The translations under genes were made by a program, and so were the position numbers. The notes under the pieces are model-generated. The model had not been told where the DNA came from. It worked only from the letters and a program-made list of their open reading frames with translations, and made no database searches. A stretch of 34,879 nt of DNA from Candidatus Bathyarchaeota archaeon (lineage in GTDB: Archaea > Thermoproteota > Bathyarchaeia > Bathyarchaeales > Bathyarchaeaceae): the NCBI GenBank assembly GCA_029882515.1, contig JAOUKN010000014.1, positions 1 through 34,879 of the forward strand, written 5' to 3'. This document shows, in pieces, positions 9,117 to 16,839 of the stretch (position 1 is the stretch's first letter; the number at the start of each line of letters is the position of its first letter).

Positions 9117-10868
9117 TTAATCTTTAATTGGTTGTCCCAAACCATCAAAATCGATTTGATATTTGAGGTAAGCACGAAGCAGTTCAGGAAGTTCTTCAAT
9201 AGCCGTTCTAACTTGCTTCCATGTGTCACGGTCACGTATGGTCACCGTGTCATCTTTGAGAGTTTGATAGTCCACTGTTACCCCAAGGGGGGTTCCTATC
9301 TCGTCAGCACGTGCATAACGTCTTCCAATTGACCCAGATTCATCGTATTCTGTCATAACTCTTTGATCCATCAACAGTTGATAGACCTGTTTTGCTTTTT
9401 CAGGCAATTCATCTTTGTTCAAAAGGGGGTAAACACCTACTTGTATGGGTGCAAGGTCTCGTGGAAGAGTGAGTAAAGTTCTTCCTCGCTTCTTCTTGTA
9501 AGCATATTCGAGAGCTATGTAAACTAGTCTATCAGAGCCGAAACTCGGCTCTACAACGTGAGGAATAAATCGCTTTCCGTCTTTTTTCACTTTTGTGCGC
9601 ATTATTTTGACATGTTCTGGAAGAATTTTGAACCCTTTTAGCGAATAGAAGGCTTTTCTCTTTAGTGCCATCTGGACTTTTTTTGGATCGGCATTGGACA
9701 AGAGTCTAACAATCTCTGAGGCTTTTCCTTTGAAAGCCGGACCAATTTTAGGCATCACAGGTTGGATTGTTACCTCTTCTTCCCAAACTGGTTTTTCATA
9801 TTCTTTGAATACTGTCATATCGACACCACTGAATTCCATATGTCTTCTTAAGTCGAAGTCTGTACGGTAATTATGACCAGAGACTTCTACCCATCCCCAT
9901 CTTTCCAAATATATTTCTTGATCGAATCCTTGCAGGGAATAGTGTGCTCTTTCCCAATCCAGTTTTTCAATAAAACGTTGTTTGTCTTCCGGTACTCCAA
10001 GCTCCATTAGGAATCTTTTGGATAAAGCCATGAAAAACGCTTGCCACTCAGCCTTAATATGTCCCTGGTTCAACGCTTCTTTAACAGTAACTTCCACAGA
10101 CTCTTTTTTACCCTTTAATTTGGTCCCAGCTGTTAGTAGTCTCAAAGTTTCGTTTTCTACATCCTTCAAGAGAGGACAGTTCGAGTCCTCTGGATCGAAA
10201 AAGAACTCTACATCCATAATTGTGAACTCCCGCAGTCTAATTAGACCTTGCCTCGGCGAAATCTCATTACGCAATGCGTGACCGATCTGAAAAACTCCAA
10301 AGGGAAGATTCTCTCGGGCATAGTCACACAAGCGTCTAAATTCTACAAAGATTCCTTGCGCAGCTTCAGGACGACCATATCCAGTTGCCTCTGAGTATGG
10401 TCCGATGGTTGTTGTAAACATTGTCATGAAATGTTTAGCTTTACGAAAATCTCCATCGCATTCTGGGCAATGGACGTTGCGTTGCTTAATTTTGTCCATT
10501 AACTCTTTGAGGGTGAGTTTTTCCGTTTCCGTGTCGCTCATCCCAGCGATTTCTTGAAGGAGGTGATCAGCTCGAAATCCACGCTTGCAGTCTCTGCATT
10601 CGACCATTGGTTCCCTGAAATGGTCCACATGTCCAGATGCTTCAAATATTTTTCCAGGTGTAATCACTGAGGATTCAATCTCAAAAATGTTAAGCCGGCG
10701 TGTGAAAAAATGCCGAAATTTGTCTTCAATTTTTCTTTTAACTTTTGAACCCAATGGACCAAAGGTGTAGAAGCCTCCTACACCTCCGTAAATTTCATAG
10801 GAAGGCCAGAAATAACCTCGACGTTTTGCCATCTCACTGATTAGCTCGAACTTGTCAGAAGCTGGCAC
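9117..10868 (-). CDS. glyS: Glycyl-tRNA synthetase (dimeric, archaeal/eukaryotic type)
   Basis: Attaches glycine to tRNA-Gly. The 583-residue class II synthetase starts with the typical segment AKRRGYFWPSYEIYGGVGGF. Zinc-ligand cysteines C91/C94 and C134/C137 lie in the insert. Motif 2 is FGVFQIGHALRNEISPRQG, motif 3 lies in EPSFGSDRLVYIALEY, and the anticodon-binding domain begins at LAPIQVGVYPLL. Length and order match the alpha-2 form. It is transcribed alone from a promoter upstream of 10868. Confidence 0.97.
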   Translation of the reverse strand: MPASDKFELISEMAKRRGYFWPSYEIYGGVGGFYTFGPLGSKVKRKIEDKFRHFFTRRLNIFEIESSVITPGKIFEASGHVDHFREPMVECRDCKRGFRADHLLQEIAGMSDTETEKLTLKELMDKIKQRNVHCPECDGDFRKAKHFMTMFTTTIGPYSEATGYGRPEAAQGIFVEFRRLCDYARENLPFGVFQIGHALRNEISPRQGLIRLREFTIMDVEFFFDPEDSNCPLLKDVENETLRLLTAGTKLKGKKESVEVTVKEALNQGHIKAEWQAFFMALSKRFLMELGVPEDKQRFIEKLDWERAHYSLQGFDQEIYLERWGWVEVSGHNYRTDFDLRRHMEFSGVDMTVFKEYEKPVWEEEVTIQPVMPKIGPAFKGKASEIVRLLSNADPKKVQMALKRKAFYSLKGFKILPEHVKIMRTKVKKDGKRFIPHVVEPSFGSDRLVYIALEYAYKKKRGRTLLTLPRDLAPIQVGVYPLLNKDELPEKAKQVYQLLMDQRVMTEYDESGSIGRRYARADEIGTPLGVTVDYQTLKDDTVTIRDRDTWKQVRTAIEELPELLRAYLKYQIDFDGLGQPIKD

Positions 10869-11081
10869 TACTTTTCCACCACTCGTTTGCGAGACTATAC
10901 AAGCCTATAATAATTGAACCTTGTGTTTTTCAACTTTGCTTGTCCGCCTTTTAGATATGACTACTCCAAGCTGCTAGATAAGCAAATCCGTTAGACACAA
11001 ATATTCGACTTTAATAGAAATATTTGAGGGATGCGTGCTAAGCAAAGTTTTTTCTCTCCTTTCTCTCTGAAGGGCTCACCC

Positions 11082-11095
11082 AATATAAAAGGGCA
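11082..11095 (+). promoter_or_regulatory. Strong orphan TATA promoter
   Basis: AATATAAAAGGGCA has near-consensus TATAAAA at 11084-11090 and matches the 1131 promoter except for one extra A. Transcription would start near 11110 and read through ATTCGAAC...GTCGAAT (a 7-pair helix with one bulge, about 11123-11148) and a CCCG/CGGG hairpin near 11172-11188. No ORF follows within 350 bases, so a small RNA is possible. Confidence 0.4.
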
Positions 11096-11350
11096 CGCAA
11101 CCCTTCTACTTTCTATATCGTGAATTCGAACCTCATGCGCGCGTCGAATGACTTTGGAAAGAAACCATTAGCCCGCTCGTTTTTCGGGTTATACGAAGTT
11201 CACTGTTCTAAAGTCTAGTATTATTAGTGTGCCATTAACGGTAACTACATCTAATCTATGGAAAAAGCTAATTCTTAAGATTACCAGATTCCAAGAAAAA
11301 CATAGTGATAATAGATTATATCAATGGTTATTTCCAGAATAACATTTTAT

Positions 11351-11436
11351 CTTAATTCCCTTATTCTAAGTAAAAAGATACCTGTATTGCTCAAATCTTA
11401 GATGTGATCTGTGAGCGTTTACCTTAATTCCCTTAT
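11351..11436 (+). repeat. Short direct repeat CTTAATTCCCTTAT (two copies)
   Basis: Identical 14-base copies lie at 11351-11364 and 11423-11436, 72 bases apart. This could be a protein-binding pair or chance in AT-rich DNA. Confidence 0.35.
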
Positions 11437-11462
11437 CGTACTGGAACAGCTTATTCTATTAA

Positions 11463-11738
11463 GGCTCTATTACCTCTAAAAACGTAGATTCCTTGTTAGA
11501 CTACATACGTCTATCTATTGATGTTAAAACTATGTTCTTTATACACAAAAAGAATTCTTAGAAGAATATTCTAAATCATGGTGCTATCTAGGAAAGTACG
11601 ATAAACTACCTACAGAATACAAGAAGCTCATACGCAGAGAAGAAATTATACACAAGAACAATGATACTTATACACAAATCATACCAAATCAAAATAACCC
11701 CAATAATCAAAGGAATTTGAAAAAGAGGATGTGTTTAA
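11463..11738 (+). pseudogene. Possible decayed ORF in two frames
   Basis: A frame from 11463 to 11561 reads protein-like sequence (…SLLDYIRLSIDVKTMFF…). A second frame open from 11528 to 11779 continues with KEFLEEYSKSWCYLGKYDKL and further basic, hydrophilic residues, as if one frameshift separated the two parts. Neither has a good start codon or ribosome site, and the second overlaps the next gene out of frame. The family is not recognised; it could be chance openness in AT-rich DNA. Confidence 0.25.
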
Positions 11739-12809
11739 TTGAGAAGATTGAATCACCAAGACTTGATAGATCTCGTTAATGGCGCTGCCATACTTTCAGC
11801 CGGCGGTGGCGGAGATCCTAAAATGGGACACAAAATTGTTGACACATTAATTGAGGAAGGTCATGTGGTAAACCTCGTTGATCCCAATGAGGTACCAAAT
11901 GATGCTGCAGTTACAAATTTCGCGTGTGTGGGAGCCACCACGACAGTGGGGTACGACAGTAACGCTGCGACCCAAACGGTTCACGCATTGGAACAATATG
12001 TAAAGCAAAGGTTTTACGCAGTAATTCCCGTTGAACTCGGAGGATTCAATACGTTGGCAGCCGTTGACGTGGCGGCTAGGCGAGGAATACCAATTGTCGA
12101 CGCTGATGGAGCAGGACGAGCGGTTCCAGAGGTTCATCTCAAGGTTTACACGATAGATAACATCCCGTTGGCACCTATGGTAGTAGCTGACCTTCACGCC
12201 CGAAATGTTGTCATAGTGAAGAAAACGCAAGATTCCAAGTCAGCGGAAAGGATTGCTCGAATCCTGGCCACAGAATGGGATCAAAGTGCCTACACAGCCC
12301 GAAGAATCTTAACGGGAAAACAAGTGAAAACCTCTCCAATCTTGCGTTCCCTTTCTACATCGATTAGGACTGGTACGTTACTGCGGAAGGCTGTGGAGCC
12401 AATAAAAGCAGTGCTCAAAGAAACTGGTGGCTTCAAACTTTTCGAAGGCAAGGTGAAAAAGATCGAAAGGAAGACGGAAGCTGGCTTTACATGGACAAGG
12501 ACCACACTGGAAGGAACACACGAATACAAAGGTTCAAGGTTTGAGTTTCAAGCGAAAAATGAGGTTCTCGTTGCCTATAAAGATAATAGACTTGTTGCCC
12601 TTGCCCCCGACATCATAGTGCCAGTACATCATGAGACGGGGAAATGCATTACGGCCGAAAAAATTGAGAAAGATGAAAAGCTGGTGATCTTGGGTATTCC
12701 AACTCCACAGAAGTGGAGAATCCCCAGAGGGCTGGAATTATGGAAAGATGTCCTAGAGCGATCTGCCATAAAGGAAACCTACACTCCAATTGAACAACTT
12801 AACAAGTAG
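11739..12809 (+). CDS. DUF917 family protein (S-methyl thiohydantoin desulfurase-like)
   Basis: A 356-residue protein of the DUF917 (PF06032) family. The hallmark N-terminal segment is AAILSAGGGGDPKMG, with VELGGFNT and the DADGAGRAVPE segment near residue 128; the last is the likely active-site region. Relatives are linked to hydantoin metabolism, and one group is described as S-methyl thiohydantoin desulfurase; the substrate here is unknown. The TTG start gives an N-terminus that aligns with the family (LNHQDLIDLVNGA). It lies alone, convergent with the redox operon on the right, and has normal coding composition despite the AT-rich spacer before it. Confidence 0.88.
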   Translation: MRRLNHQDLIDLVNGAAILSAGGGGDPKMGHKIVDTLIEEGHVVNLVDPNEVPNDAAVTNFACVGATTTVGYDSNAATQTVHALEQYVKQRFYAVIPVELGGFNTLAAVDVAARRGIPIVDADGAGRAVPEVHLKVYTIDNIPLAPMVVADLHARNVVIVKKTQDSKSAERIARILATEWDQSAYTARRILTGKQVKTSPILRSLSTSIRTGTLLRKAVEPIKAVLKETGGFKLFEGKVKKIERKTEAGFTWTRTTLEGTHEYKGSRFEFQAKNEVLVAYKDNRLVALAPDIIVPVHHETGKCITAEKIEKDEKLVILGIPTPQKWRIPRGLELWKDVLERSAIKETYTPIEQLNK

Positions 12810-12887
12810 TCACGCCGTCCTCTCAAATCACACGATTTGGAATAAAGGTTCAGGAACATACGCGCATTTCATCTAAGTTGACTGGAG

Positions 12888-13157
12888 CTAAGTAGCTTGA
12901 CCACATTTTAAAATGGCATCTTCAAGGTCTTTCTCGTCAAAATCTGGCGTGAGCTTGATTTTTCCATCTACTACCACACACATGTCTTGAACTCCATATT
13001 TAGAGGCTTCAGGCGACTTGGTAGACTTTGTCTGGACTTCTACGAAATCTTTAAACTTTGATGTTACCTGTCCCACTTTTTCCATAAGTGGCGCGAAGTT
13101 ACAGACGCAGGAGCCTAGAGGCACAAACACTTCAACTTTCACTTTGTTTGGTTTCAT
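12888..13157 (-). CDS. Small thioredoxin-like protein with CVC site
   Basis: An 89-residue protein with a compact thioredoxin-like layout: beta strand KVKVEVFVP, a redox or metal site at C17-V-C19, helix, strand FVEVQT, then YGVQDMCVVVDGKI where thioredoxins normally carry a cis-proline. Here that Pro is replaced and C60 is present; C85 lies near the C-terminus. It resembles the small redox-active disulfide proteins found with ars permeases, but the CxC spacing is unusual and could bind As(III) or another soft metal. It is the last gene of the eleven-gene minus-strand operon, one base after ccdA. Confidence 0.75.
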   Translation of the reverse strand: MKPNKVKVEVFVPLGSCVCNFAPLMEKVGQVTSKFKDFVEVQTKSTKSPEASKYGVQDMCVVVDGKIKLTPDFDEKDLEDAILKCGQAT

Positions 13158-13158
13158 T

Positions 13159-13863
13159 CTACCATCCTCCTAATACGTAGCCTATCATGACTATGCCAAT
13201 TACAACAAAGGCTATTCCAAAAATCTTTGTTAGCCATTCGCCTGCCACAGCAGTTCTCTTACTTACTGCTTTGCGTGCAGTAGCTAATAGCACACACAGT
13301 AATATGACCGGTAAGGCGTGACCAAGACCAAAAGCGAATAGCAAAAGTCCACCGTGAAAAGGTGTCGGCGCACTGAATATAGTTAGTAGTATGGCTGGCA
13401 GAACCAAAGATAAGGAGCATGGACCTAGGGCTAGTGAAATAACTACTCCGAAAAGAAATGAACCAGTTGCATAGTTGTATTTTGAAAAGCGTGTCAGAGC
13501 GGTTAACTTCAAAGCATTTACTCGTTCGGTAAGAGAGTTACTGGCATTGCTGGCAATCTTGATTCTCTTGAATAAGCCTATGTTGTTGATTCCAAAGAAT
13601 ATGAGAAGAAGACCTGCCATGCCGAAGAAGAATCGTGTGCTTGTCGGATCAGCTACGGGAATTAGAGAGGATACGGCGTATCCGAGAACAAAGAAAACCA
13701 GACACATCGCTATAGTGAAGCTGCAGCCAATTATGAAGCCCTTACGTATGCTCTTGCTGACGCCCAGGGCATATGTCAAGTAGACTGATATTAGAGCAAT
13801 AGAGCATGGTGAAAGAAAGGTTACGATTCCAAGAATGAATAAACCTAAAGACTCCTCAAGCAC
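13159..13863 (-). CDS. CcdA/DsbD-type membrane thiol-electron transporter
   Basis: A 234-residue membrane protein with about six membrane helices in two repeats. Each repeat carries the hallmark Pro-Cys: FLSPC (C20) in helix 1 and LALGPC (C149) in helix 4, the redox pair that moves electrons across the membrane in CcdA. The neighbours are thioredoxin-like proteins on either side, one cytoplasmic and one probably facing outward, a classic arrangement for such a relay. An ArsG-like permease, which belongs to the same superfamily, is an alternative given the ars context; the intact PC pair favours thiol transport. Confidence 0.88.
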   Translation of the reverse strand: MLEESLGLFILGIVTFLSPCSIALISVYLTYALGVSKSIRKGFIIGCSFTIAMCLVFFVLGYAVSSLIPVADPTSTRFFFGMAGLLLIFFGINNIGLFKRIKIASNASNSLTERVNALKLTALTRFSKYNYATGSFLFGVVISLALGPCSLSLVLPAILLTIFSAPTPFHGGLLLFAFGLGHALPVILLCVLLATARKAVSKRTAVAGEWLTKIFGIAFVVIGIVMIGYVLGGW

Positions 13864-13870
13864 CTTTTCA

Positions 13871-14575
13871 TCATGCTCCTAAAAGCTGACTGATCTTTGA
13901 CGACAGTGTATCAGCAGTTATCGCGTCAGTGTATACTTTGGCTACATCGAAGACTTTGTCTATGAGAACGATTGTTCCATCTTGTATAGAGTATTTCTTG
14001 TAGGCCTCAACTATATCCATTTTTTCATCGGCGTAGTCGTTTCCTAAGACCCAAGTGATACCGTAGTTTGCTCGGATTTGCGCAAGATCGCTATTTTGAC
14101 AGGTTGCTACAGCAACGGTGACGACAGTAACTGGTTTGCTACCACAATAGCCGTTACACACAGTTTTCAGTTGGTTAAGTTGGTGGTCGTTTATGGGATA
14201 GATTTGTCCATGGCAACCCACAGCCATAAAATGAATAGCAATCACCTTCCCACTAAATTGATTAAGAGAGAATTGAGTCCCGTCTATATCTCTCAGAGAG
14301 AAGTTTGGAGCTGAGCCAGTCGGTGGAGGATTGTTTCCTCCATTGCTGATTGGTGGAGGAAGTTGACTGTTATGGTATTGCCATGCTCCATATGCCACAA
14401 ATACTATGGCAATTAAGCAGATTGCCCCAAGTATTTTTCCTTTAGGCCATTTTCTCGGTTTTGCTCTTTCTCGTTCTCTCTGTATTTGATAAGTCTCTTG
14501 TGCCTTCTGCTGACTTATCTGTTTCTCTTTCTGTCTTTCCCTCCAACTTTTCTTCTTCCTTTTCTTCTTAGGCAA
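13871..14575 (-). CDS. Membrane-anchored redoxin (TlpA/AhpC-TSA type)
   Basis: A 234-residue protein with a very basic cytoplasmic N-terminus (1-47), one membrane helix (about 48-64), a Pro/Gly/Asn-rich linker (70-88), and a redoxin domain (PNFSLRDIDG onward) outside the membrane. The active-site position reads VGCHGQ (C121-x2-Q124), so the second Cys of a CxxC is missing. C140, C144 and C159 could supply the partner. It is the likely outward-facing partner of the adjacent CcdA protein. Peroxidase, metal-delivery or thiol-repair roles are all possible. Confidence 0.82.
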   Translation of the reverse strand: MPKKKRKKKSWRERQKEKQISQQKAQETYQIQRERERAKPRKWPKGKILGAICLIAIVFVAYGAWQYHNSQLPPPISNGGNNPPPTGSAPNFSLRDIDGTQFSLNQFSGKVIAIHFMAVGCHGQIYPINDHQLNQLKTVCNGYCGSKPVTVVTVAVATCQNSDLAQIRANYGITWVLGNDYADEKMDIVEAYKKYSIQDGTIVLIDKVFDVAKVYTDAITADTLSSKISQLLGA

Positions 14576-14585
14576 TTCTTCTCCC

Positions 14586-14831
14586 TCATAATGCTACATT
14601 TATTTTTTTGGGTCTGAACGGGTGACAATGGCTCTCATCAATTATTTTTATCAAATCAACCAGTATGTCCTGTGCTTCGGCTAACAAATCTTCATTCTTT
14701 TCATCTGTGGCTCGCAAGTTCTTGATGAACGACTCGATTTCCACTTTCAGTGACAGAAGGTCGCTGTTGCTCTCTTTACGCTTAGCATCTCTGTATTTCT
14801 TACGTATTTCCTCAAAACGTGCTCTATTCAT
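14586..14831 (-). CDS. Small helical protein, 81 aa
   Basis: A short, charged, mostly helical protein (ARFEEIRKKYRDAKRKES, then an acidic amphipathic helix to about residue 65) ending in SHCHPF, a possible metal ligand group. It lies 10 bases before the redoxin gene and 4 bases after the GcvH-like gene, so it is embedded in the operon. No family was recognised; it may be an adaptor or subunit. Confidence 0.7.
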   Translation of the reverse strand: MNRARFEEIRKKYRDAKRKESNSDLLSLKVEIESFIKNLRATDEKNEDLLAEAQDILVDLIKIIDESHCHPFRPKKINVAL

Positions 14832-14835
14832 TTAA

Positions 14836-15303
14836 TTACCTCTTTTTTCCCAGCTTCTCTTTTTCCGATTCGACCTTTCTTTTCAATACTTCAAAGTATT
14901 TTTGGGCATCCAGAAGATTTTCTCGGTCGCTTTCGAAGTCTTTGAGCTTCAAAACGGCGAACCATCCTTCTCCATACGGATCTTGATTTACAAGCTCAGG
15001 CCTTTCTGACAATTTCTCATTGATCTCGACTATGATGCCACTCACAGGCGATATCAAGTCAAGAATGGCTTTCGAGGATTCGAAAGAAGCCACTTCATCC
15101 AGTTGCTCAATTTCTGTGCCAACATCCTTGAATTCCACAAATATAATGTCAGTAGCCATGCTTTGAAGGAAATCCGTAATTCCCACCCTTGCTTTGGGTC
15201 CCTCTATTTTCGCCCAACAATCATTTTCATTGTAAAGCAGATCTTTTGGTACTCGAAAAGTCCATTTTAGAATCTTGAGTTGATAAGAGTCTTCGTTTTT
15301 CAA
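14836..15303 (-). CDS. GcvH-like lipoyl carrier protein
   Basis: A 155-residue protein with the full H-protein fold: a DCWAKIEGPKARVGITDFLQ segment, FVEFKDVGTEIEQ, then the lipoylation loop SFESSKAILDLISPVSG with K78 at the position of the lipoyl-lysine, and RPELVNQDPYGEGWF. A charged helical extension of about 35 residues follows. No gcvT or gcvP is nearby, so it probably does not serve glycine cleavage; H-like carriers of this sort (LbpA) also work in sulfur-oxidising Hdr-like systems. Its dihydrolipoyl dithiol would bind arsenite tightly, which fits the ars context. Role inferred, family certain. Confidence 0.88.
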   Translation of the reverse strand: MKNEDSYQLKILKWTFRVPKDLLYNENDCWAKIEGPKARVGITDFLQSMATDIIFVEFKDVGTEIEQLDEVASFESSKAILDLISPVSGIIVEINEKLSERPELVNQDPYGEGWFAVLKLKDFESDRENLLDAQKYFEVLKRKVESEKEKLGKKR

Positions 15304-15307
15304 CCAC

Positions 15308-15709
15308 TCACTTCCTTAAAATCTTGTCAATCAAGAGAGCTGTTTCATCAGCGATTTTTGCTGCAAGTTTTTCTCCTTCAGGACCAATTTCTGCAGATGC
15401 TTTTGGTTTCAACCCATACTTTTGAACACTTTGCGGAATGAATACTCTTCCTCTTATTCTACCTCCATTTTTTGCGACGATCTTTGTCGCACAACGTTCA
15501 GGACATCCATCAATCGTAATAACCGGATATTTCTTAATCCATTCAGAATGAGGGGTGGCACCAATAACAAGAGGGGGAACACAGACTAGGACAGAATCTT
15601 CTGGCTTCAACTCTTCCACTACCTTGAAAGCGCAAGCACGAGCCACCGAACCCAGTGGTTTGTCCATTCCTGCACAGGCGACAATTGCAACTTTTTCTTC
15701 TTTACTCAA
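15308..15709 (-). CDS. DGC-domain putative zinc-binding protein, copy 1
   Basis: A 133-residue member of the DGC family (PF08859). Four cysteines shared by all three tandem copies are C12 (ACAG), C43 (VLVCVPP), and C69 and C73 in IDGCPERCA; C26 is specific to this copy. The family is usually annotated as zinc-binding, and its biochemical role is unsettled. The three copies, separated by 14 and 6 bases, suggest a multi-subunit complex or three substrates. It lies 4 bases before the GcvH-like gene. Confidence 0.85.
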   Translation of the reverse strand: MSKEEKVAIVACAGMDKPLGSVARACAFKVVEELKPEDSVLVCVPPLVIGATPHSEWIKKYPVITIDGCPERCATKIVAKNGGRIRGRVFIPQSVQKYGLKPKASAEIGPEGEKLAAKIADETALLIDKILRK

Positions 15710-15723
15710 TTACTGACGCCTCT

Positions 15724-16137
15724 TCACTTTTTTCTTCCCAAGATTTCGTCGACTTTTGCCGCGATTTCCTCTGCAACTTTAATAGCAAGTTTCTTTTCTT
15801 CGGCACTGAGATTGTCTCTTGATTTCGTTTTTAGATGGGGATATTTTTTCATAATTTCTGAAACAACAATTACTGCAACTGGTTTGCCGCTGTATTCTTT
15901 GGTTCCAACCTCTGCACATCTTTTGTCGCATCCATCGACAGCAATCGTTGGAAATACTCTTGCGAAGGCTCTTTCATCCTCGCTTCCCGCAAGAAACAAC
16001 GGAAGGCATATAGTTACCGTATCGTGCGGTCTCAGTTTCTCCAACACAAGGCGGGTGGCGATGCGGGATATAGTGCCTTCAGGTAAATCCTCACCGCTGC
16101 AGGAGACTACTCCCACCTTGTCTTTTACTATAGTCAA
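15724..16137 (-). CDS. DGC-domain putative zinc-binding protein, copy 2
   Basis: A 137-residue paralogue of the flanking genes. The conserved cysteines are C13 (VSCSG), C44 (ICLPLF), and C70 and C74 in VDGCDKRCA, followed by the shared C-terminal helix ending SAEEKKLAIKVAEEIA. Its sequence differs enough from copies 1 and 3 that the duplication is old. It lies in the same operon with a 14-base gap to copy 1 downstream and 6 bases to copy 3 upstream. Confidence 0.85.
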   Translation of the reverse strand: MTIVKDKVGVVSCSGEDLPEGTISRIATRLVLEKLRPHDTVTICLPLFLAGSEDERAFARVFPTIAVDGCDKRCAEVGTKEYSGKPVAVIVVSEIMKKYPHLKTKSRDNLSAEEKKLAIKVAEEIAAKVDEILGRKK

Positions 16138-16143
16138 TCATAT

Positions 16144-16551
16144 TCACCTATTGTTGTTTATTTCATCGATTCGCCCAGCAATTTTTTCAGCTAAAATGCT
16201 GGCAAGCTTCAATCCTTTTGGACCCAACTCGGTAACACCTTCTGGTTTCAGACCCCTGTTTTCTCGCAAAACGTCGGTGACCACGAAGCTGGCTACGAGC
16301 TTGCCTTTAGAAGATTCTATGTTTTTGCGTGCACACTGAAAAGGGCAACCGTCGACAGATATGCAAGAGTTGTTTCTTGCAAGTTTTAGAACTGCTTCAT
16401 CCCTAATTGTTAACAGAGGAAGACAAACAGTAGTAGCCTCATTTGGCCGAAGCTTTTCCACAACTTCATACATGGCAGCTCTGCCAACGGTTCCCAAAGC
16501 CTTCCCAATTCCACTGCACGGAATTACGAATACCTTTCCATCCTTTAACAT
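16144..16551 (-). CDS. DGC-domain putative zinc-binding protein, copy 3
   Basis: A 135-residue paralogue. The conserved cysteines are C12 (IPCSG), C43 (TVCLPL), and C69 and C73 in VDGCPFQCA; C63 is extra. It shares the ELGPKGLKLA C-terminal motif with copy 1. It is the first of the three in transcription order, 11 bases after the ferredoxin gene. Confidence 0.85.
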   Translation of the reverse strand: MLKDGKVFVIPCSGIGKALGTVGRAAMYEVVEKLRPNEATTVCLPLLTIRDEAVLKLARNNSCISVDGCPFQCARKNIESSKGKLVASFVVTDVLRENRGLKPEGVTELGPKGLKLASILAEKIAGRIDEINNNR

Positions 16552-16562
16552 ACGACTACCTT

Positions 16563-16829
16563 CTAATAATCCCTAAGTTTCTTTATTAGGGCTAAGACTT
16601 CCTTCTTTTCTGGAAAATGTAATGCGTTGGGTGCGCATACTTTCTTACAAGAACGGCAAAAAACGACACAGTTGTTTGGGTTTTCAACAACCAATTTCTT
16701 TGGCTGTCCCTTTACTGCATATACTCTGTGAGGGCAGAACTTTAGGCATTGAGGGTCGTTGTCGCATAAATTGCATTTGTCGTAGTCTATTTTTGGATAC
16801 CATGGTATCTTGCTGCGAGGTACACCCAT
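16563..16829 (-). CDS. Two-cluster ferredoxin-type protein
   Basis: An 88-residue iron-sulfur protein. The first cluster site is C19-x2-C22-x5-C28-x3-C32-P and the second C54-x3-C58-x2-C61-x3-C65, so two [4Fe-4S] clusters with atypical spacing. It likely carries electrons between the HdrA-like protein encoded just upstream and the DGC or lipoyl proteins downstream, a role inferred from gene order. Confidence 0.85.
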   Translation of the reverse strand: MGVPRSKIPWYPKIDYDKCNLCDNDPQCLKFCPHRVYAVKGQPKKLVVENPNNCVVFCRSCKKVCAPNALHFPEKKEVLALIKKLRDY

Positions 16830-16839
16830 GTAGGTTTCT

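Larger units (their letters stand above)
10869..11738. other. 870-base AT-rich intergenic region
   Basis: The left part must hold the leftward glyS promoter. A strong rightward TATA box lies at 11082-11094, far from any gene. A 14-base direct repeat CTTAATTCCCTTAT occurs at 11351-11364 and 11423-11436. The last 280 bases look like decayed coding sequence. No tRNA or other known RNA could be folded by eye. Confidence 0.5.

Noticed and set aside
11118-11140. T-loop-like GAATTCGAACCTC, suggesting a tRNA
   Set aside because: The flanking bases do not form a proper T-stem, and no anticodon, D-arm or acceptor stem could be built on either strand.
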